64,000 nucleotides of DNA from Clostridia bacterium (GCA_017516965.1 JAFXAP010000009.1:1-64000); one strand, 5' to 3'; counted from the stretch's first letter, positions 34,261 through 44,842 are shown. Made by a program: numbers and translations. Notes: generated by a model not told the origin, from the sequence alone.

Positions 34261-37200
34261 ATGATTATGAAAAAGAAATTTACCAAACGACTGCTCAGCA
34301 TATTCTTGTGCATCGCTTTGTTACTTGCTTATGTACCGAGCTTTTCATTGACGGCATCTGCGGCTTCAACCAGTGTGAGTTACATTTCAAGGTCTTGGAA
34401 TGCATCTTCTAAGACTGTATCTTCTACAACAAATAGCGCACAGGTAACTGCAGTCACTGCCGATGACAGTAGTTGGGGGCAAGAAGGAAAAGTTACTTAT
34501 TATTTAGTAAATAACGTGGTTACATCAACTCAGAATAGAATTGAAGTATATGGGGAAGTACACTTGATTTTGAATCAAAAATTCTCTATGGCCGGAAGAA
34601 TTATTGTGCAGGAAAACGGATCACTCCATATTCATGAGGCAGCCGGCGCCCAAAACGCAACTATAGAAGTTGATTATATTTGGTCAAACGGTTCGGCTGT
34701 AGCCATCCATGGTGGTACGGTGACCACCCCCAGAGCGTATGGAACGCGTCGTCGAGGAATTGAAATTCCTTACGGAAATTTCTATTTATATAGTGGAACA
34801 ATAAATGGAACTATTGGAACAAATTCGGCAGGTTCTTCAAAGGGATCCATCTTGATATATGGAGGAACTGTGAACGCTTATGCTAATGATGCGCAGGGCC
34901 TCATAGCTGTAGATTATGGTGCGTATGAATCCATTGAAATTTACAACGCAACCGTTAAAGGTCAAAGAATTGCTGAGGCTCGATTCCCTCTTATCGGCGG
35001 AGATAAAGTTGATAAAATTATTATCCATAACAGCAACATTGATGTAGATTATGACGGATATGAAGAAAAGTCGGGAAATAGAACACATGGTATTGGTGGT
35101 GGCGCGAGCGATAGTCGTATTTCGGAAATCACCATTACAAACAGCACCGTAAGTGTATGGGGAGGTGCCGCAGGAAGCGGTATTGGAGGATATGTAGATA
35201 CCATTACATTAAAGGACAGCACCGTCCGTGCATTTTCCGGAGATTTTTCTATGCCAAAAGGAATAGGAATTGGTGGCAAATATTGTAATCAGATTATAAT
35301 TGATGGCGGCTCTGTTATGACCGATACTGCCAATGAGGAAGATACGTGGACAGGGAAGGGATATTACGCGAAAAATATTACCATTAAAAAAGGAACGGTA
35401 GACGCTCACGAAGGTTTGCACCTTAATGGCGGTAATATGGTTATTACAGGCGGTAATGTTGTCGGTACTGTAAACGGGGCAACCCCCATAAATGATGATG
35501 GAACCACGCTTTACTCAAGAAAAATAACATTAATCAGCGCGGCAAATAACACAGTAGTAAGTGCCATTACAGGTGTTCCAAGTTATTATAATATTAGTGA
35601 TATGCGCACAATTGGAAGCGATGTTTGTGTTTGGGTTCCAAGCACATATGTGCCAAGTATTGTCAAACTGGGAAGTGACCAATATAGTGGTGCTATTATT
35701 GGCGGAGCTGCTAATCAGACAGCGTCTTTTGGTAAACTTCATACTTGTGTAGATAATAATAGTGATGGATTATGCGATCAGTGCGAAGAGATAATGCCGC
35801 CAAGTGTCGAAAATGGATTCTATCTCATTTATGATTTGGAAGATTATCAGTATCTGAAAAAGTTGGTAGAAGGCACACTCAAAAGCGGTCTTGCAAATCG
35901 ATGTGCAAATGCTAAATTAATGGCCAATATTGATATTGGCAGCACAACAATCGGAACAGCAACGTTTCCGTATGGTGGTGTGTTTGACGGCAATTTTAAA
36001 ACTCTGACAGTGCAAAGACACTATGAAACAAGAAATGGCACGGATCCGATTGCACCATTTTTATATGCAGATGGGGCAACCTTTAAGCGATTGACGATGG
36101 AGGGAAGCATCTATGTCGATCACTATAATCGTCAGATAAAAACAAAAGACATTGGTGGCTTTGTTGCAATAACAACAGGCAATCCTGTGACCTTTGAACA
36201 GTGTGTAAATAAAGCAACGGTAGAAGCCAATAACTATACCGGACCTACTGTAAATCTGGGTGGATTTGTAGGAATGAACTATACAACTCTTACCTTTAAT
36301 AATTGCGCGTCTTTAGGTATGATTGAAACAGATAAATACTCCGGCGGCTCTGGATTTGTAGGAAACAGCGATACTACGTCGCCCGTATATGTTAATGACA
36401 GTTATATCTATTTGACAATGGCGGTAGCAGGAAACAACGCTGATGCCAATAGTTACTTCTGCCGTAACGAAGATTACACATTCTTGTCAAACACCTATGT
36501 GCGCATTACGATGCAACGGTATGGTGGCAACCAGGGATGGATAAATTCACAAAACAGAAAAAATAAAGACGGCGACAATGATATAACTAATGTACAAGAG
36601 GCACAAATCAATGATGGTACTGTGACCTATAAACTCAATAAAGGAAATGCCGACGGTATATGGAAACAAACCTTAACTGGTGACAATCCAGATAAATATC
36701 CTGTTTTTTCAGGAGCTAATGTAGTACAAAATCTAACAAACGATAAGTATGACAACCATACTCATAATCCAAAGTATGAACCGGCTACGGTAAATGTAAA
36801 GAATGATTCTGTGTGCGTAACATGCGCAGGTTGTGCGCCAGATGGAGTTTACATCACCATAAGCATTGAAGATGGAACAACTTACTCTTGGTATAACGCC
36901 CCGAAGGCAACCATTACTCATCCTAATTTAGTGGATTTTTATTATATGGAAGGCGATACAATTTTAAAAAATGCGCCAACGGATGCGGGCAATTACACAG
37001 TGAATTTTGAATATGGCGGAATCAAGGTATCTGTACCGTATTCAATTCTTCCGCGGTCTATTGAAAAGGCAACCATTACATCTAATGGAGATTTGTCATA
37101 CACAGGGCAGACACAGACCGCATCGTTTAAAGTGTATGATAGTGGTACGCTGAAAGAGGGCGTGGATTATACATTGAGTAACCACGAGCAGACGAATGTA

Positions 37201-40077
37201 GGAACTTATGAAGTAACAATTACCGGTATTGGTAACTACACCGGTACGCAAACAGCTAAATTCTCCATCAAAAAAGCCTCTAATTATTGGAGTGTTACCC
37301 CTTCTATTGAAGATTGGACATATGGAGAAGAACCAAAACAACCGGTATACGAAGCAAAATACGGAACAGTAGCCATCCGCTATACAGGGGAAACCAATAA
37401 AGGCGAAGCATATGACAGTGACAAAATGCCCACGCAGGCAGGACAGTATACGGCATCCTTCACTGTAACAGGTGAGAATTACACGAACCTTTCGTCCACA
37501 GTCTCCTTTATAGTTCATAAAGCGGCACTCACCGTAAATGCAGAAGACAAAACCATTACCTATGGAGATAAGGCGCCAAATTATACGGTGAGCTATGAAG
37601 GCTTTGTAAATGGCGAAGATCAGGGAGTTTTGGGAGGATCACTGATTACAAATTGCCAATATTCGCAGTTTGATGATAGAGGTACCTATAGTATTATTCC
37701 TTCGGGTTACACATCTGATAATTATGAGATTACCTATAAAAACGGTACTTTAACAGTTAATCCAAAACCAATTACGGTAACTATCGATGATAAGAGTAGT
37801 GTTTACGGTTATGACATTGTAACTTTAACGGCAATGACAGACGGCATCGTAAATAATGATCAGAATGTTTACAGCCTTTCCACCACCGCAACCAAGACAT
37901 CTGATGTCGGTGAGTATGAAATTATCGGCACGGGGTTAGATGACAACTACTATATTACATTTGAAAACGGCAAGTACATTATCACTAAAGCGGCGGCTGC
38001 TGTGATTGCTCCTCCTATAGCAAACACATTAACCTACAATAAAGAAGCGCAAGATCTAATCGCCGTAGGTATAGCATCCGGCGGAGAAATGCAGTATAGC
38101 TTGGACGGTGTTAACTATTCGTCATCTATTCCTACTGCAACAAACGCAGATAACTATACTGTATATTACAAAGTTGTAGGTGACAAAAATCACAACGATA
38201 CAGACGTAAATACCCTGATTGTTACTATTGCTAAAAAGACTGTTGATCTTTCTAACGTTAAGTGGAACTATACCGAAGCCTTTAAGTATGACGGATTGAT
38301 GCACGGCGTATCTATTGATGAAAGCACAGTGCCGGAAGGCGCAAGCGTATCTAACTATACAGGACACAACGGCATCAAAACAGGTAACTTCCGGGCGGCG
38401 GCATCTATCACTTATGATGACAACTATAAAGGTGAAGCTACATTGTTCCTCGATTGGAAAATCGTGAATGATTGGACTGCTACTGAGTATACTGTCAATG
38501 GCGAAGGTTGGCTCAATCAAGACTTTGTGATTGCGGCGGCAGATGGCTACAGGGTATCTCTTACCAATACCGCAGACGGCGAATGGAATGAAAGCCTTGC
38601 CTACAGCGAGGAAACTGCTGATGGTAGTGTTACCTTTTATTTGAAGAACGAAACTGACGGAACTATTTCGCTTGGTCATACCGTAAATTATAAGATTGAT
38701 AAAACTAATCCTACAGGAAAGGTTGAGTTTGTTGACCGAACAGGTTGGGAGGAATTTATCAACAATATCACATTCGGGTTGTTCTACAAGGATGAATTGA
38801 CCGTTAAGATTACTGAAAATGATAACCTTTCCGGTGTTGCTAAAATTGAATATATTTGTTCTGACTGGGCTATGACCTTGGCGGAAGTACAGCAAATTAC
38901 TGATTGGACAGCATATAACGGCGCCTTCGGCGTTATATTGCCGGAAGCCCAGAAGTTTGTGTACTATGTTCGCATTACAGATAATGCAGGCAACGTAACA
39001 TACCTCTCGACCGACGGTGCTGAATATGACACCGTTGCTCCCGTTATTGAAGGCATTGAAAACGGTGAGACCTATTACACAACACAAAAGGTCACCGTTA
39101 CCGAAAAGAATATTGATGCCATTACTTTGAACGGCAACCCTGCTACCGAAGATATCACTTTGCAAGGTAACAAGGATGAAATTTATACCATCGTTGCAAC
39201 CGATAAAGCGGGCAATACCACCACTGTTACTGTAACGATGAAACCGATTAAGGAATTGGCAAAAGTAACTGAAGATTTTAGTAACGATAATGTCACCTCT
39301 GATGATGTTCCTGCGCTGAAAGATTTGGTTGCAAAACTTGATGAGCTCATTGCCGACCCTGATACCTCTGATGACGGTGAGCGTGAAACCTTACAGCAAC
39401 ACAAGCACATTGCAGAATCTTTGATTCAGACTGTCGATAACGCAGCTGATGCAGCCGACAGCGATAACACCCAAAAGGTTAAGGATGTTACTGCTGAAAA
39501 CGTAACACTAAAAGATAAGACCGATTTGGAAAAGGCAAAGGCTGACCTTGAAAAAGCTTTGGAAGAAAACAGTGGCAACTACACCGAAAACGAAAAGAAA
39601 AATATCAAAGACGAGATTGAACGTATAGATAATGCTCTTAAAGTTATCGGCAATGTAGAGTCAGTTGAAGAACTCATTGAAAAACTGCCTGACATTATCA
39701 CCAAGAATGACGAGGATGCTATAAATGCGGCAGATAAAGCCTATAATGCGCTTACCGAATATGAAAAATCTTTAGTTGATGAAAAAGCAAAAAATAGCCT
39801 TAAAAATGCAAAAGAAGATATTGAAAAGTTAAATGAAAACGAAACTGCTTCTAACGATACGGGAAAAGGTGAAAATGATACGTCTAAACCGACAACCAAA
39901 CCGGAGTCAAAACCTGAAAAAGAACCAGATTCAAAACCTGAATCTAATTCTGAAAAAGAGACTGAATCACAAAAGACAGGTGACAGCACAAACCTTCACG
40001 CTTGGTTGGCAGTTATGTTCGTAAGCGGAGCAATAATCTTTGCATCAGGCAAAAAATTAAAGAAACTTAGCAAATAA
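34261..40077 (+). CDS. giant cell-surface protein with beta-helix, MBG and Ig-like repeats and a TGD sorting tail
   Basis: This 1938-residue protein has a signal peptide (about 3-36, ending TASAA). Next come beta-helix-type repeats (about 40-500), a Cys knot-like spot (HTCVDNNSDGLCDQCEE), GLUG-like repeats (about 520-830), tandem MBG domains (about 900-1270), Ig-like domains with a DNAGNVT motif (to about 1660), helical acidic repeats, and a Pro/Lys/Glu linker (KPESKPEKEPDSKPE). It ends SQKTGD, a membrane helix and basic residues: a non-LPXTG sorting signal for wall attachment. It is probably an adhesin or glycan-facing protein. The first ATG (34261) is kept; ATG 34267 is an alternative. Confidence 0.85.
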   Translation: MIMKKKFTKRLLSIFLCIALLLAYVPSFSLTASAASTSVSYISRSWNASSKTVSSTTNSAQVTAVTADDSSWGQEGKVTYYLVNNVVTSTQNRIEVYGEVHLILNQKFSMAGRIIVQENGSLHIHEAAGAQNATIEVDYIWSNGSAVAIHGGTVTTPRAYGTRRRGIEIPYGNFYLYSGTINGTIGTNSAGSSKGSILIYGGTVNAYANDAQGLIAVDYGAYESIEIYNATVKGQRIAEARFPLIGGDKVDKIIIHNSNIDVDYDGYEEKSGNRTHGIGGGASDSRISEITITNSTVSVWGGAAGSGIGGYVDTITLKDSTVRAFSGDFSMPKGIGIGGKYCNQIIIDGGSVMTDTANEEDTWTGKGYYAKNITIKKGTVDAHEGLHLNGGNMVITGGNVVGTVNGATPINDDGTTLYSRKITLISAANNTVVSAITGVPSYYNISDMRTIGSDVCVWVPSTYVPSIVKLGSDQYSGAIIGGAANQTASFGKLHTCVDNNSDGLCDQCEEIMPPSVENGFYLIYDLEDYQYLKKLVEGTLKSGLANRCANAKLMANIDIGSTTIGTATFPYGGVFDGNFKTLTVQRHYETRNGTDPIAPFLYADGATFKRLTMEGSIYVDHYNRQIKTKDIGGFVAITTGNPVTFEQCVNKATVEANNYTGPTVNLGGFVGMNYTTLTFNNCASLGMIETDKYSGGSGFVGNSDTTSPVYVNDSYIYLTMAVAGNNADANSYFCRNEDYTFLSNTYVRITMQRYGGNQGWINSQNRKNKDGDNDITNVQEAQINDGTVTYKLNKGNADGIWKQTLTGDNPDKYPVFSGANVVQNLTNDKYDNHTHNPKYEPATVNVKNDSVCVTCAGCAPDGVYITISIEDGTTYSWYNAPKATITHPNLVDFYYMEGDTILKNAPTDAGNYTVNFEYGGIKVSVPYSILPRSIEKATITSNGDLSYTGQTQTASFKVYDSGTLKEGVDYTLSNHEQTNVGTYEVTITGIGNYTGTQTAKFSIKKASNYWSVTPSIEDWTYGEEPKQPVYEAKYGTVAIRYTGETNKGEAYDSDKMPTQAGQYTASFTVTGENYTNLSSTVSFIVHKAALTVNAEDKTITYGDKAPNYTVSYEGFVNGEDQGVLGGSLITNCQYSQFDDRGTYSIIPSGYTSDNYEITYKNGTLTVNPKPITVTIDDKSSVYGYDIVTLTAMTDGIVNNDQNVYSLSTTATKTSDVGEYEIIGTGLDDNYYITFENGKYIITKAAAAVIAPPIANTLTYNKEAQDLIAVGIASGGEMQYSLDGVNYSSSIPTATNADNYTVYYKVVGDKNHNDTDVNTLIVTIAKKTVDLSNVKWNYTEAFKYDGLMHGVSIDESTVPEGASVSNYTGHNGIKTGNFRAAASITYDDNYKGEATLFLDWKIVNDWTATEYTVNGEGWLNQDFVIAAADGYRVSLTNTADGEWNESLAYSEETADGSVTFYLKNETDGTISLGHTVNYKIDKTNPTGKVEFVDRTGWEEFINNITFGLFYKDELTVKITENDNLSGVAKIEYICSDWAMTLAEVQQITDWTAYNGAFGVILPEAQKFVYYVRITDNAGNVTYLSTDGAEYDTVAPVIEGIENGETYYTTQKVTVTEKNIDAITLNGNPATEDITLQGNKDEIYTIVATDKAGNTTTVTVTMKPIKELAKVTEDFSNDNVTSDDVPALKDLVAKLDELIADPDTSDDGERETLQQHKHIAESLIQTVDNAADAADSDNTQKVKDVTAENVTLKDKTDLEKAKADLEKALEENSGNYTENEKKNIKDEIERIDNALKVIGNVESVEELIEKLPDIITKNDEDAINAADKAYNALTEYEKSLVDEKAKNSLKNAKEDIEKLNENETASNDTGKGENDTSKPTTKPESKPEKEPDSKPESNSEKETESQKTGDSTNLHAWLAVMFVSGAIIFASGKKLKKLSK

Positions 40078-40087
40078 GTTTCAAAAA

Positions 40088-40127
40088 AACACCCCTTTGA
40101 CTTAAAGTCTAAGGGGTGTTGACTTTT
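40088..40127 (+). terminator. terminator of the surface-protein operon
   Basis: A 10-bp outer stem AACACCCCTT/AAGGGGTGTT with an inner GACTT/AAGTC stem, followed by seven T. Confidence 0.9.
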
Positions 40128-40219
40128 TTTGTATTCTCATTTGCGGTTTTAATTGAAGTGACAAAATCCTGTTGCTGACTAAATAAAAGTGAAGAGTGAA
40201 TAGTGAAGAGGTAATAAGT

Positions 40220-40250
40220 AAGCCCCAAGCACTATAAGTGCTTGGGGCTT
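40220..40250 (-). terminator. terminator hairpin at the 3' end of tRNA-Leu
   Basis: A perfect 14-bp stem AAGCCCCAAGCACT/AGTGCTTGGGGCTT with a 3-nt loop, immediately downstream of the tRNA on the minus strand. The following T-run is short (ACTTATT), and its outer strand start is the tRNA CCA end. Confidence 0.7.
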
Positions 40251-40337
40251 TGGTGCCGGTGGCCGGACTCGAACCGGCACGGTATCGCTACCGGTGGATT
40301 TTGAGTCCACTACGTCTGCCAATTCCATCACACCGGC
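40251..40337 (-). tRNA. tRNA-Leu (anticodon CAA)
   Basis: On the minus strand an 87-nt sequence folds as a class II tRNA. The acceptor GCCGGTG pairs with CACCGGC, followed by an encoded ACCA end. The anticodon stem GTGGA/TCCAC holds the loop CTCAAAA, giving anticodon CAA (codon UUG). A long variable arm and a GGTTCGAGTCC T-loop are present. Confidence 0.95.
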
Positions 40338-40357
40338 AAATTATTGGTGCGAAACTC

Positions 40358-40386
40358 ATTATACAACAATGTATTAATAAAATCAA
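40358..40386 (-). promoter_or_regulatory. promoter of tRNA-Leu
   Basis: On the minus strand, -35 TTGATT (40386-40381) and a perfect -10 TATAAT (40363-40358) 17 bp apart, about 20 bp before the tRNA. Confidence 0.75.
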
Positions 40387-40502
40387 GTATAAATTTTAAT
40401 AAATTTATATATATACAATTAAGAGATTATTTGCTATAATAATTGTAAAAAATAAAGACCTTTTGTCGAATTATGGCACAAAAATTAAAGTAGGTGACTT
40501 TG

Positions 40503-41318
40503 TTGATAAAAGAATTTTTTGGAATTGATGGATTCAATCGTACACCCGAAGGGTATATGTCGTGGCAACACCTGACATTTGTTACATCGCTTATGGTTAT
40601 AATGGTGTTGTGCGCGATATGGCTTGGGCGCAAAAATCGCAACGCGAGCGATAAAGCAAAAAATAAGGTGCTGATTTTTTCAGCATTTTTGATAAACATA
40701 ATAGAACTTACAAAAACAGTTTATTACTGTATAGATGCGGGTAGTTTGTCGGCAATAAGAGATAATTTACCGTTATTTTTGTGTAGCATTCAGTTAATTG
40801 CAATTCCTTTGGCGGCATTTGCAAAAGCAAGACTTAAAGAATCAGCGCTTGATTTTGTGTTCATTTTTGGTTTGTTGGGCGCAGTTTTGGGCACCTATGC
40901 CGCAGGGCAAAATTATGCAGCTTACCCCGTTATTTCATTTATAAATGTAAATTCGGGTTTAACACATACCATTTCGGGCTTTTGTTCAATATATATAGCC
41001 GTTTCAGGTATGGTAAGTATGAAAAAGAAAAACATTTGGATTACAATTACAACGCTGACCTGTTTTATATTAGCGGCATACATAGCAAACATCATAAACA
41101 ATCCTGACTATCAATATAACTATATGTTTTTAACAGCAGGCGACGGCACACCCTATGATATACTTTATAATATGGTTGGTGGCAATGCTATTTTATATCC
41201 GATAGGTGTAGCACTATTGTTTTTTGTGTATATTGCGATTTTTTATTTTGCATATTCATTCTTTACCAAAAAATCAAAAAGCAAAAACACATCTGAAAAG
41301 CAGGTTTGTAATGTATAA
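40503..41318 (+). CDS. YwaF/TIGR02206-family integral membrane protein
   Basis: This 271-residue protein has about seven membrane helices spread over its length and polar motifs NLPLFLCSIQLI and GDGTPYDILYN typical of the YwaF family, whose function is unknown. I placed the start at TTG 40503, five nt after AGGTGA; a GTG at 40494 is also open but overlaps that ribosome site. It is a single-gene unit with a -10 TATAAT at 40435 and a strong terminator after it. Confidence 0.75.
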   Translation: MIKEFFGIDGFNRTPEGYMSWQHLTFVTSLMVIMVLCAIWLGRKNRNASDKAKNKVLIFSAFLINIIELTKTVYYCIDAGSLSAIRDNLPLFLCSIQLIAIPLAAFAKARLKESALDFVFIFGLLGAVLGTYAAGQNYAAYPVISFINVNSGLTHTISGFCSIYIAVSGMVSMKKKNIWITITTLTCFILAAYIANIINNPDYQYNYMFLTAGDGTPYDILYNMVGGNAILYPIGVALLFFVYIAIFYFAYSFFTKKSKSKNTSEKQVCNV

Positions 41319-41360
41319 AAAAACACCATTGAGCAAGTTAATTGCTCAATGGTGTTTTTA
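41319..41360. terminator. bidirectional terminator between YwaF-like and ATPase genes
   Basis: A perfect 18-bp stem (AAAAACACCATTGAGCAA with its complement at 41342-41359), loop GTTAA, T-tail on both strands. Confidence 0.93.
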
Positions 41361-41361
41361 G

Positions 41362-43722
41362 TTAGTTATATGGTTTTATTACTTCTATTCCTTGATTTTT
41401 TGCCGTGTCACATATCGAGTTGTGACAGGTAAAAAGTATTCCCTGACCGTCTTTACAAAAGTCTTTTAAAAACTTAATTGCTCTTTCGGTACGTGTATCA
41501 TCATACTGTGACAGCGAATCATCAAGAAAGATTGGCAGGGGAGTGTCACCACTAATAAGTGACGCGATTGCAAGGCGTAAGCTAAGATATGCCTGGTGTG
41601 TTGCGCCAAGACTTAAATAGTCGAGCTCACGTGTGCCAAAAACATCACTTTTTTCAACCGAGAGGTCAAGAGTGTCGGTAACGCTGACACTCTTATATTT
41701 ACCGTCGGTAAGGTTGGCAAATATGCTGTGGGTTGCCTTTTCAAGTTCGCTGCCATAACCGCGGCGAAGTTCGTAAAAACTCTCTTCTAACACGCTTATT
41801 GCAAGATCTGCCGCGTCGCAAAATGCTTTTTTAGAGTTGATACTCTCTTGCAACAGCGTAATTTCGCGTTTTAACTCTTCAGGGTTCTCACTATTTTTAA
41901 ATGAGGTTTTAAGCTCGGTTACTACTGCTGTCAGGGTATCTTTTAAGTCTGACAGCTTTTCACCTACAGCGTCGAACTCTGCCTTGGTTTTATCAAAGTC
42001 AATATTTTCAAAAACCTCACCGTCTTGCATATCGGCAAGTTTTTGCTCGGCATCAGCGTAATCAATGTTGCCCAAAAACTGACTTGCAGTTCTGAGTTGT
42101 AATTTCATCTCTTTTTGTTTTTCAGTTTTTTGTTTGATATCTAAAAGGATGTCTTTTGCATTATCAATATTAGCTGAAGCGTCAAATGCGCATAAAAGAC
42201 TAAGCAGTTCCGCCTTAGCGTTTTGTAATTTTACGTTTTCCTCATTTAATTCTTCATTTCTTTGATTAAGGTCAACAAGACGCTGTTGTTTAATGGTGTT
42301 ATCAGCTTGTAAAACGGAACTTATCATATTTATGCGAGCGTTAATATTGTTAATTTGCTCAGACAACTGATTCTTTTGCAGTTTTACATCACTTGCCTTT
42401 GTATTGGCTTCGGCAAGTTGAGATTGAAGTTCGGTTTTAAGCGCAGAATTTTTAGGCTTGATAACAAACGAAAGCGTAAGCAAAACTGCCGCAACTGCAA
42501 TTATAACGGCCGCCGCAATAAAATGAACAAAATAACCCACAACGCCGCCTAAGGCAGCCAAGATTATTGATAAAACTAAAATTATGGGGTTCACTGCTGC
42601 TTTTTTGCTTTCGGCCTGGTTTAATTTTTGCTTAATCTCTTCCACCGATTGACTGAGAACTACTTCATTCTGTTCAAGTTGAGTCTTCTTTTTAGAAAGG
42701 TCATTAACCTGCGCGGTTAACTCTTCCAGCTGTTCTTTTGTGCTTTCGGGAGAAGAGGTGTTTTGCAGGTTGATTGCCTCTTTAATACGGGAAATATCGG
42801 TGTCAATTTGTTTGCAACGCTCGTTTGACTTTTCATAAAGGTTTATACAAAACTCAATCTTTTGCGCAAAAGCCTCGTTAATAATTGTTCCGTCAGAAAG
42901 TTTTAAGGTTTGATTAAGCTCGTCAAGACGTTTTTTTGTGTCTAAAAACTCAGTCAACTTTTCGCGGTTTTTAAAATCTTGTTCTTTGTCAATAATTGTT
43001 TTTAACTCGTTATACCTTTTATAAAGCGCTTCATATTCGTTGCGTTTGCTTTGGGCATTGTCATTAAGCTGTGATTTAAGTTTTGCATCTTCATCAGCTT
43101 TTTTAAGTCGCTCGTTAAGATTATCAAGCGTTTGTAAATCTTCGTTATAAGAGCCGCTTCTACCACTTTTTGAAATCAGTTTTGCGCGGGTGTCAAAAAT
43201 ATTTTTTGCAATTTGTTTATATGAAACGTCTTCGCTGCCTGTAAGCGCAATGTTTGAAAGTTTGCCGTTTATTTCGCCTGCAGCGGTATCATCTTTTATA
43301 AAATCACCGTTTCCTATAAACAAACTACGTTCAAACGCGACGGCTGAAAGCCCAAAAAACTGTTGACCTATATTTTCGGCGGTGTCAATGGTTTTACCGC
43401 TGTCTAAATCAGTTAGCGCAATTCTGTCGGTTGAATCAGATTTTCGAAACTCTCTTTCAAGGCAATAGTTTTTGCCGTCATACTCAAAGAATATACGACC
43501 TGCCATAGCGCTGCCATCCCAAGGGGTGTATTTAAGTCGTATGCTTTCCGCTATGCTTTTGGTGTTTCGACCGGTGCCGTAAAACATAGCCTTAATAAAA
43601 GCAAAAACTGTGCTTTTGCCATCTTCATTATTGCCGTAAATTACGTTTAACCCATCGTTAATATCTAGGGTAAAATCTTTTAGTTTGCCAAATGCGGCAA
43701 TGTAAATCTTTTTAATCTTCAT
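41362..43722 (-). CDS. SbcC/Rad50-type ATPase (YhaN-like)
   Basis: This 786-residue protein has Walker A GNNEDGKST near residue 35 and the distal ABC part LSLGATHQAYLSLRLAIA (signature) and LPIFLDDSLSQYDD (Walker B) at about 705-745. Long coiled coils flank a central hydrophobic segment (about 375-425, two helices). That membrane-like centre matches B. subtilis YhaN rather than SbcC. It should work with the nuclease encoded 5' to it in DNA-end processing or repair. The start overlaps that gene by 11 nt with GAGGTAAG as ribosome site. Confidence 0.87.
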   Translation of the reverse strand: MKIKKIYIAAFGKLKDFTLDINDGLNVIYGNNEDGKSTVFAFIKAMFYGTGRNTKSIAESIRLKYTPWDGSAMAGRIFFEYDGKNYCLEREFRKSDSTDRIALTDLDSGKTIDTAENIGQQFFGLSAVAFERSLFIGNGDFIKDDTAAGEINGKLSNIALTGSEDVSYKQIAKNIFDTRAKLISKSGRSGSYNEDLQTLDNLNERLKKADEDAKLKSQLNDNAQSKRNEYEALYKRYNELKTIIDKEQDFKNREKLTEFLDTKKRLDELNQTLKLSDGTIINEAFAQKIEFCINLYEKSNERCKQIDTDISRIKEAINLQNTSSPESTKEQLEELTAQVNDLSKKKTQLEQNEVVLSQSVEEIKQKLNQAESKKAAVNPIILVLSIILAALGGVVGYFVHFIAAAVIIAVAAVLLTLSFVIKPKNSALKTELQSQLAEANTKASDVKLQKNQLSEQINNINARINMISSVLQADNTIKQQRLVDLNQRNEELNEENVKLQNAKAELLSLLCAFDASANIDNAKDILLDIKQKTEKQKEMKLQLRTASQFLGNIDYADAEQKLADMQDGEVFENIDFDKTKAEFDAVGEKLSDLKDTLTAVVTELKTSFKNSENPEELKREITLLQESINSKKAFCDAADLAISVLEESFYELRRGYGSELEKATHSIFANLTDGKYKSVSVTDTLDLSVEKSDVFGTRELDYLSLGATHQAYLSLRLAIASLISGDTPLPIFLDDSLSQYDDTRTERAIKFLKDFCKDGQGILFTCHNSICDTAKNQGIEVIKPYN

Positions 43723-44842
43723 TATAGCTTACCTCACCGCTAAATGCTTTTATACCAATGTAAAGCGCTGACACAAGCAGTTCTTTTTGGTCGTCTGTTG
43801 CGCTTTCAATTTTTTTAAGCATATTTTTTACAAAAACACCCTTTAACGTGTTTTCTTGCGACAGTGTTTCAAAATTAAGTTTTATTTCAGTTTTATCGCG
43901 TAGTTTTGCAAAGTAAAAGCTTTGTCCTATGCGCGCAGATATCTCAGGAAGTGATAAAACCACACCATCATCTATCATACCTGTAAGTATAAATTTATAA
44001 AGGTTGTCGGCGTAATTGTCGGGGTATTTTTGCTTTATAACTTCTATGATGCGCTCGGCAATGTCACTTGAGTTGTTAAGACCGGTTATATCAACATTTT
44101 CACAAAGATGCAGTCTTTTGGCGGTGGGCACAAAGGTAAGAACGCACTCGTTTTTTGAAACTGTGCCAAGGTAAACACCTTTTTGACCCAACTCGTCAAA
44201 GCCCTGTCCTTCGGGACAACCGCAATATGCTACATAAGTGTCACCCATTTTAGTGACGTCACTACGCTTATGCACGTGGCCAAGCGCTATATAATCCATA
44301 CCGCTTTGTGTTATAAAATCACTTGTAATTGAATTATAGTCAGAACCCATATCACTGCGCAAATCGCCATGAATGCACATAAGGTTTATAAAATCGTTGT
44401 CAGTTTTGAGTGAAAAACTTGCTTGACCTTTCATATAAACCTCTTTAAAAGATTTACCGTAAACACGTGTATTGATATCTGAAAATTCTACAAAACTGTC
44501 AACCGTATCAAGCACAAACAAGTTTTTTGGTAATTCATATTTTTTAAAGGGCGAATCAGCATTAAGTGGGTCGTGATTGCCTGCAGCATATATAATTTTA
44601 ATATCGGGTATTGTCAAAAACTTTTCAAAAACACTATCACAAAAAGATTTATCAATTTGGTTTGAGTTAAATAAATCACCGGCAATAAGCAAAATATCAA
44701 CGTTATTGTCTTTGGCAAGATTTATAATATTTTCAAACGTTATGAGGGTTTCTGCTTGACGTGAGTGTGATAACGCACCAAGTGAACTCTCGGCAGCGCC
44801 GATATGAACGTCGGCACAATGCAAAATTTTAACAGCCTTCAT
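43712..44842 (-). CDS. SbcD/Mre11-type DNA repair exonuclease (YhaO-like)
   Basis: This 376-residue metallophosphoesterase has the ordered motifs CADVHIG (9-15), IAGDLFN, AAGNHDPL, IHGDLRSD and LGHVHKR, which bind two metal ions in Mre11-family nucleases. Paired with the coiled-coil ATPase that overlaps its end, it forms the YhaO/YhaN-type version of SbcCD, acting on DNA ends. Ribosome site GGAGAAATTAA before ATG 44842. Length is close to YhaO. Confidence 0.9.
   Translation of the reverse strand: MKAVKILHCADVHIGAAESSLGALSHSRQAETLITFENIINLAKDNNVDILLIAGDLFNSNQIDKSFCDSVFEKFLTIPDIKIIYAAGNHDPLNADSPFKKYELPKNLFVLDTVDSFVEFSDINTRVYGKSFKEVYMKGQASFSLKTDNDFINLMCIHGDLRSDMGSDYNSITSDFITQSGMDYIALGHVHKRSDVTKMGDTYVAYCGCPEGQGFDELGQKGVYLGTVSKNECVLTFVPTAKRLHLCENVDITGLNNSSDIAERIIEVIKQKYPDNYADNLYKFILTGMIDDGVVLSLPEISARIGQSFYFAKLRDKTEIKLNFETLSQENTLKGVFVKNMLKKIESATDDQKELLVSALYIGIKAFSGEVSYNED

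Noticed and set aside
38122..39165. 347-residue open frame on the minus strand within the surface-protein gene
   Set aside because: It is a shadow of the long plus-strand gene, has no ribosome site or recognisable motif, and its Cys/Ile-rich composition is typical of antisense reading.
40141..40220. AGTGAAGAGTGAATAGTGAAGAG short direct repeats near tRNA-Leu as an integration site
   Set aside because: The repeats are short, purine-biased and not a copy of the tRNA 3' end; no integrase is in the window.
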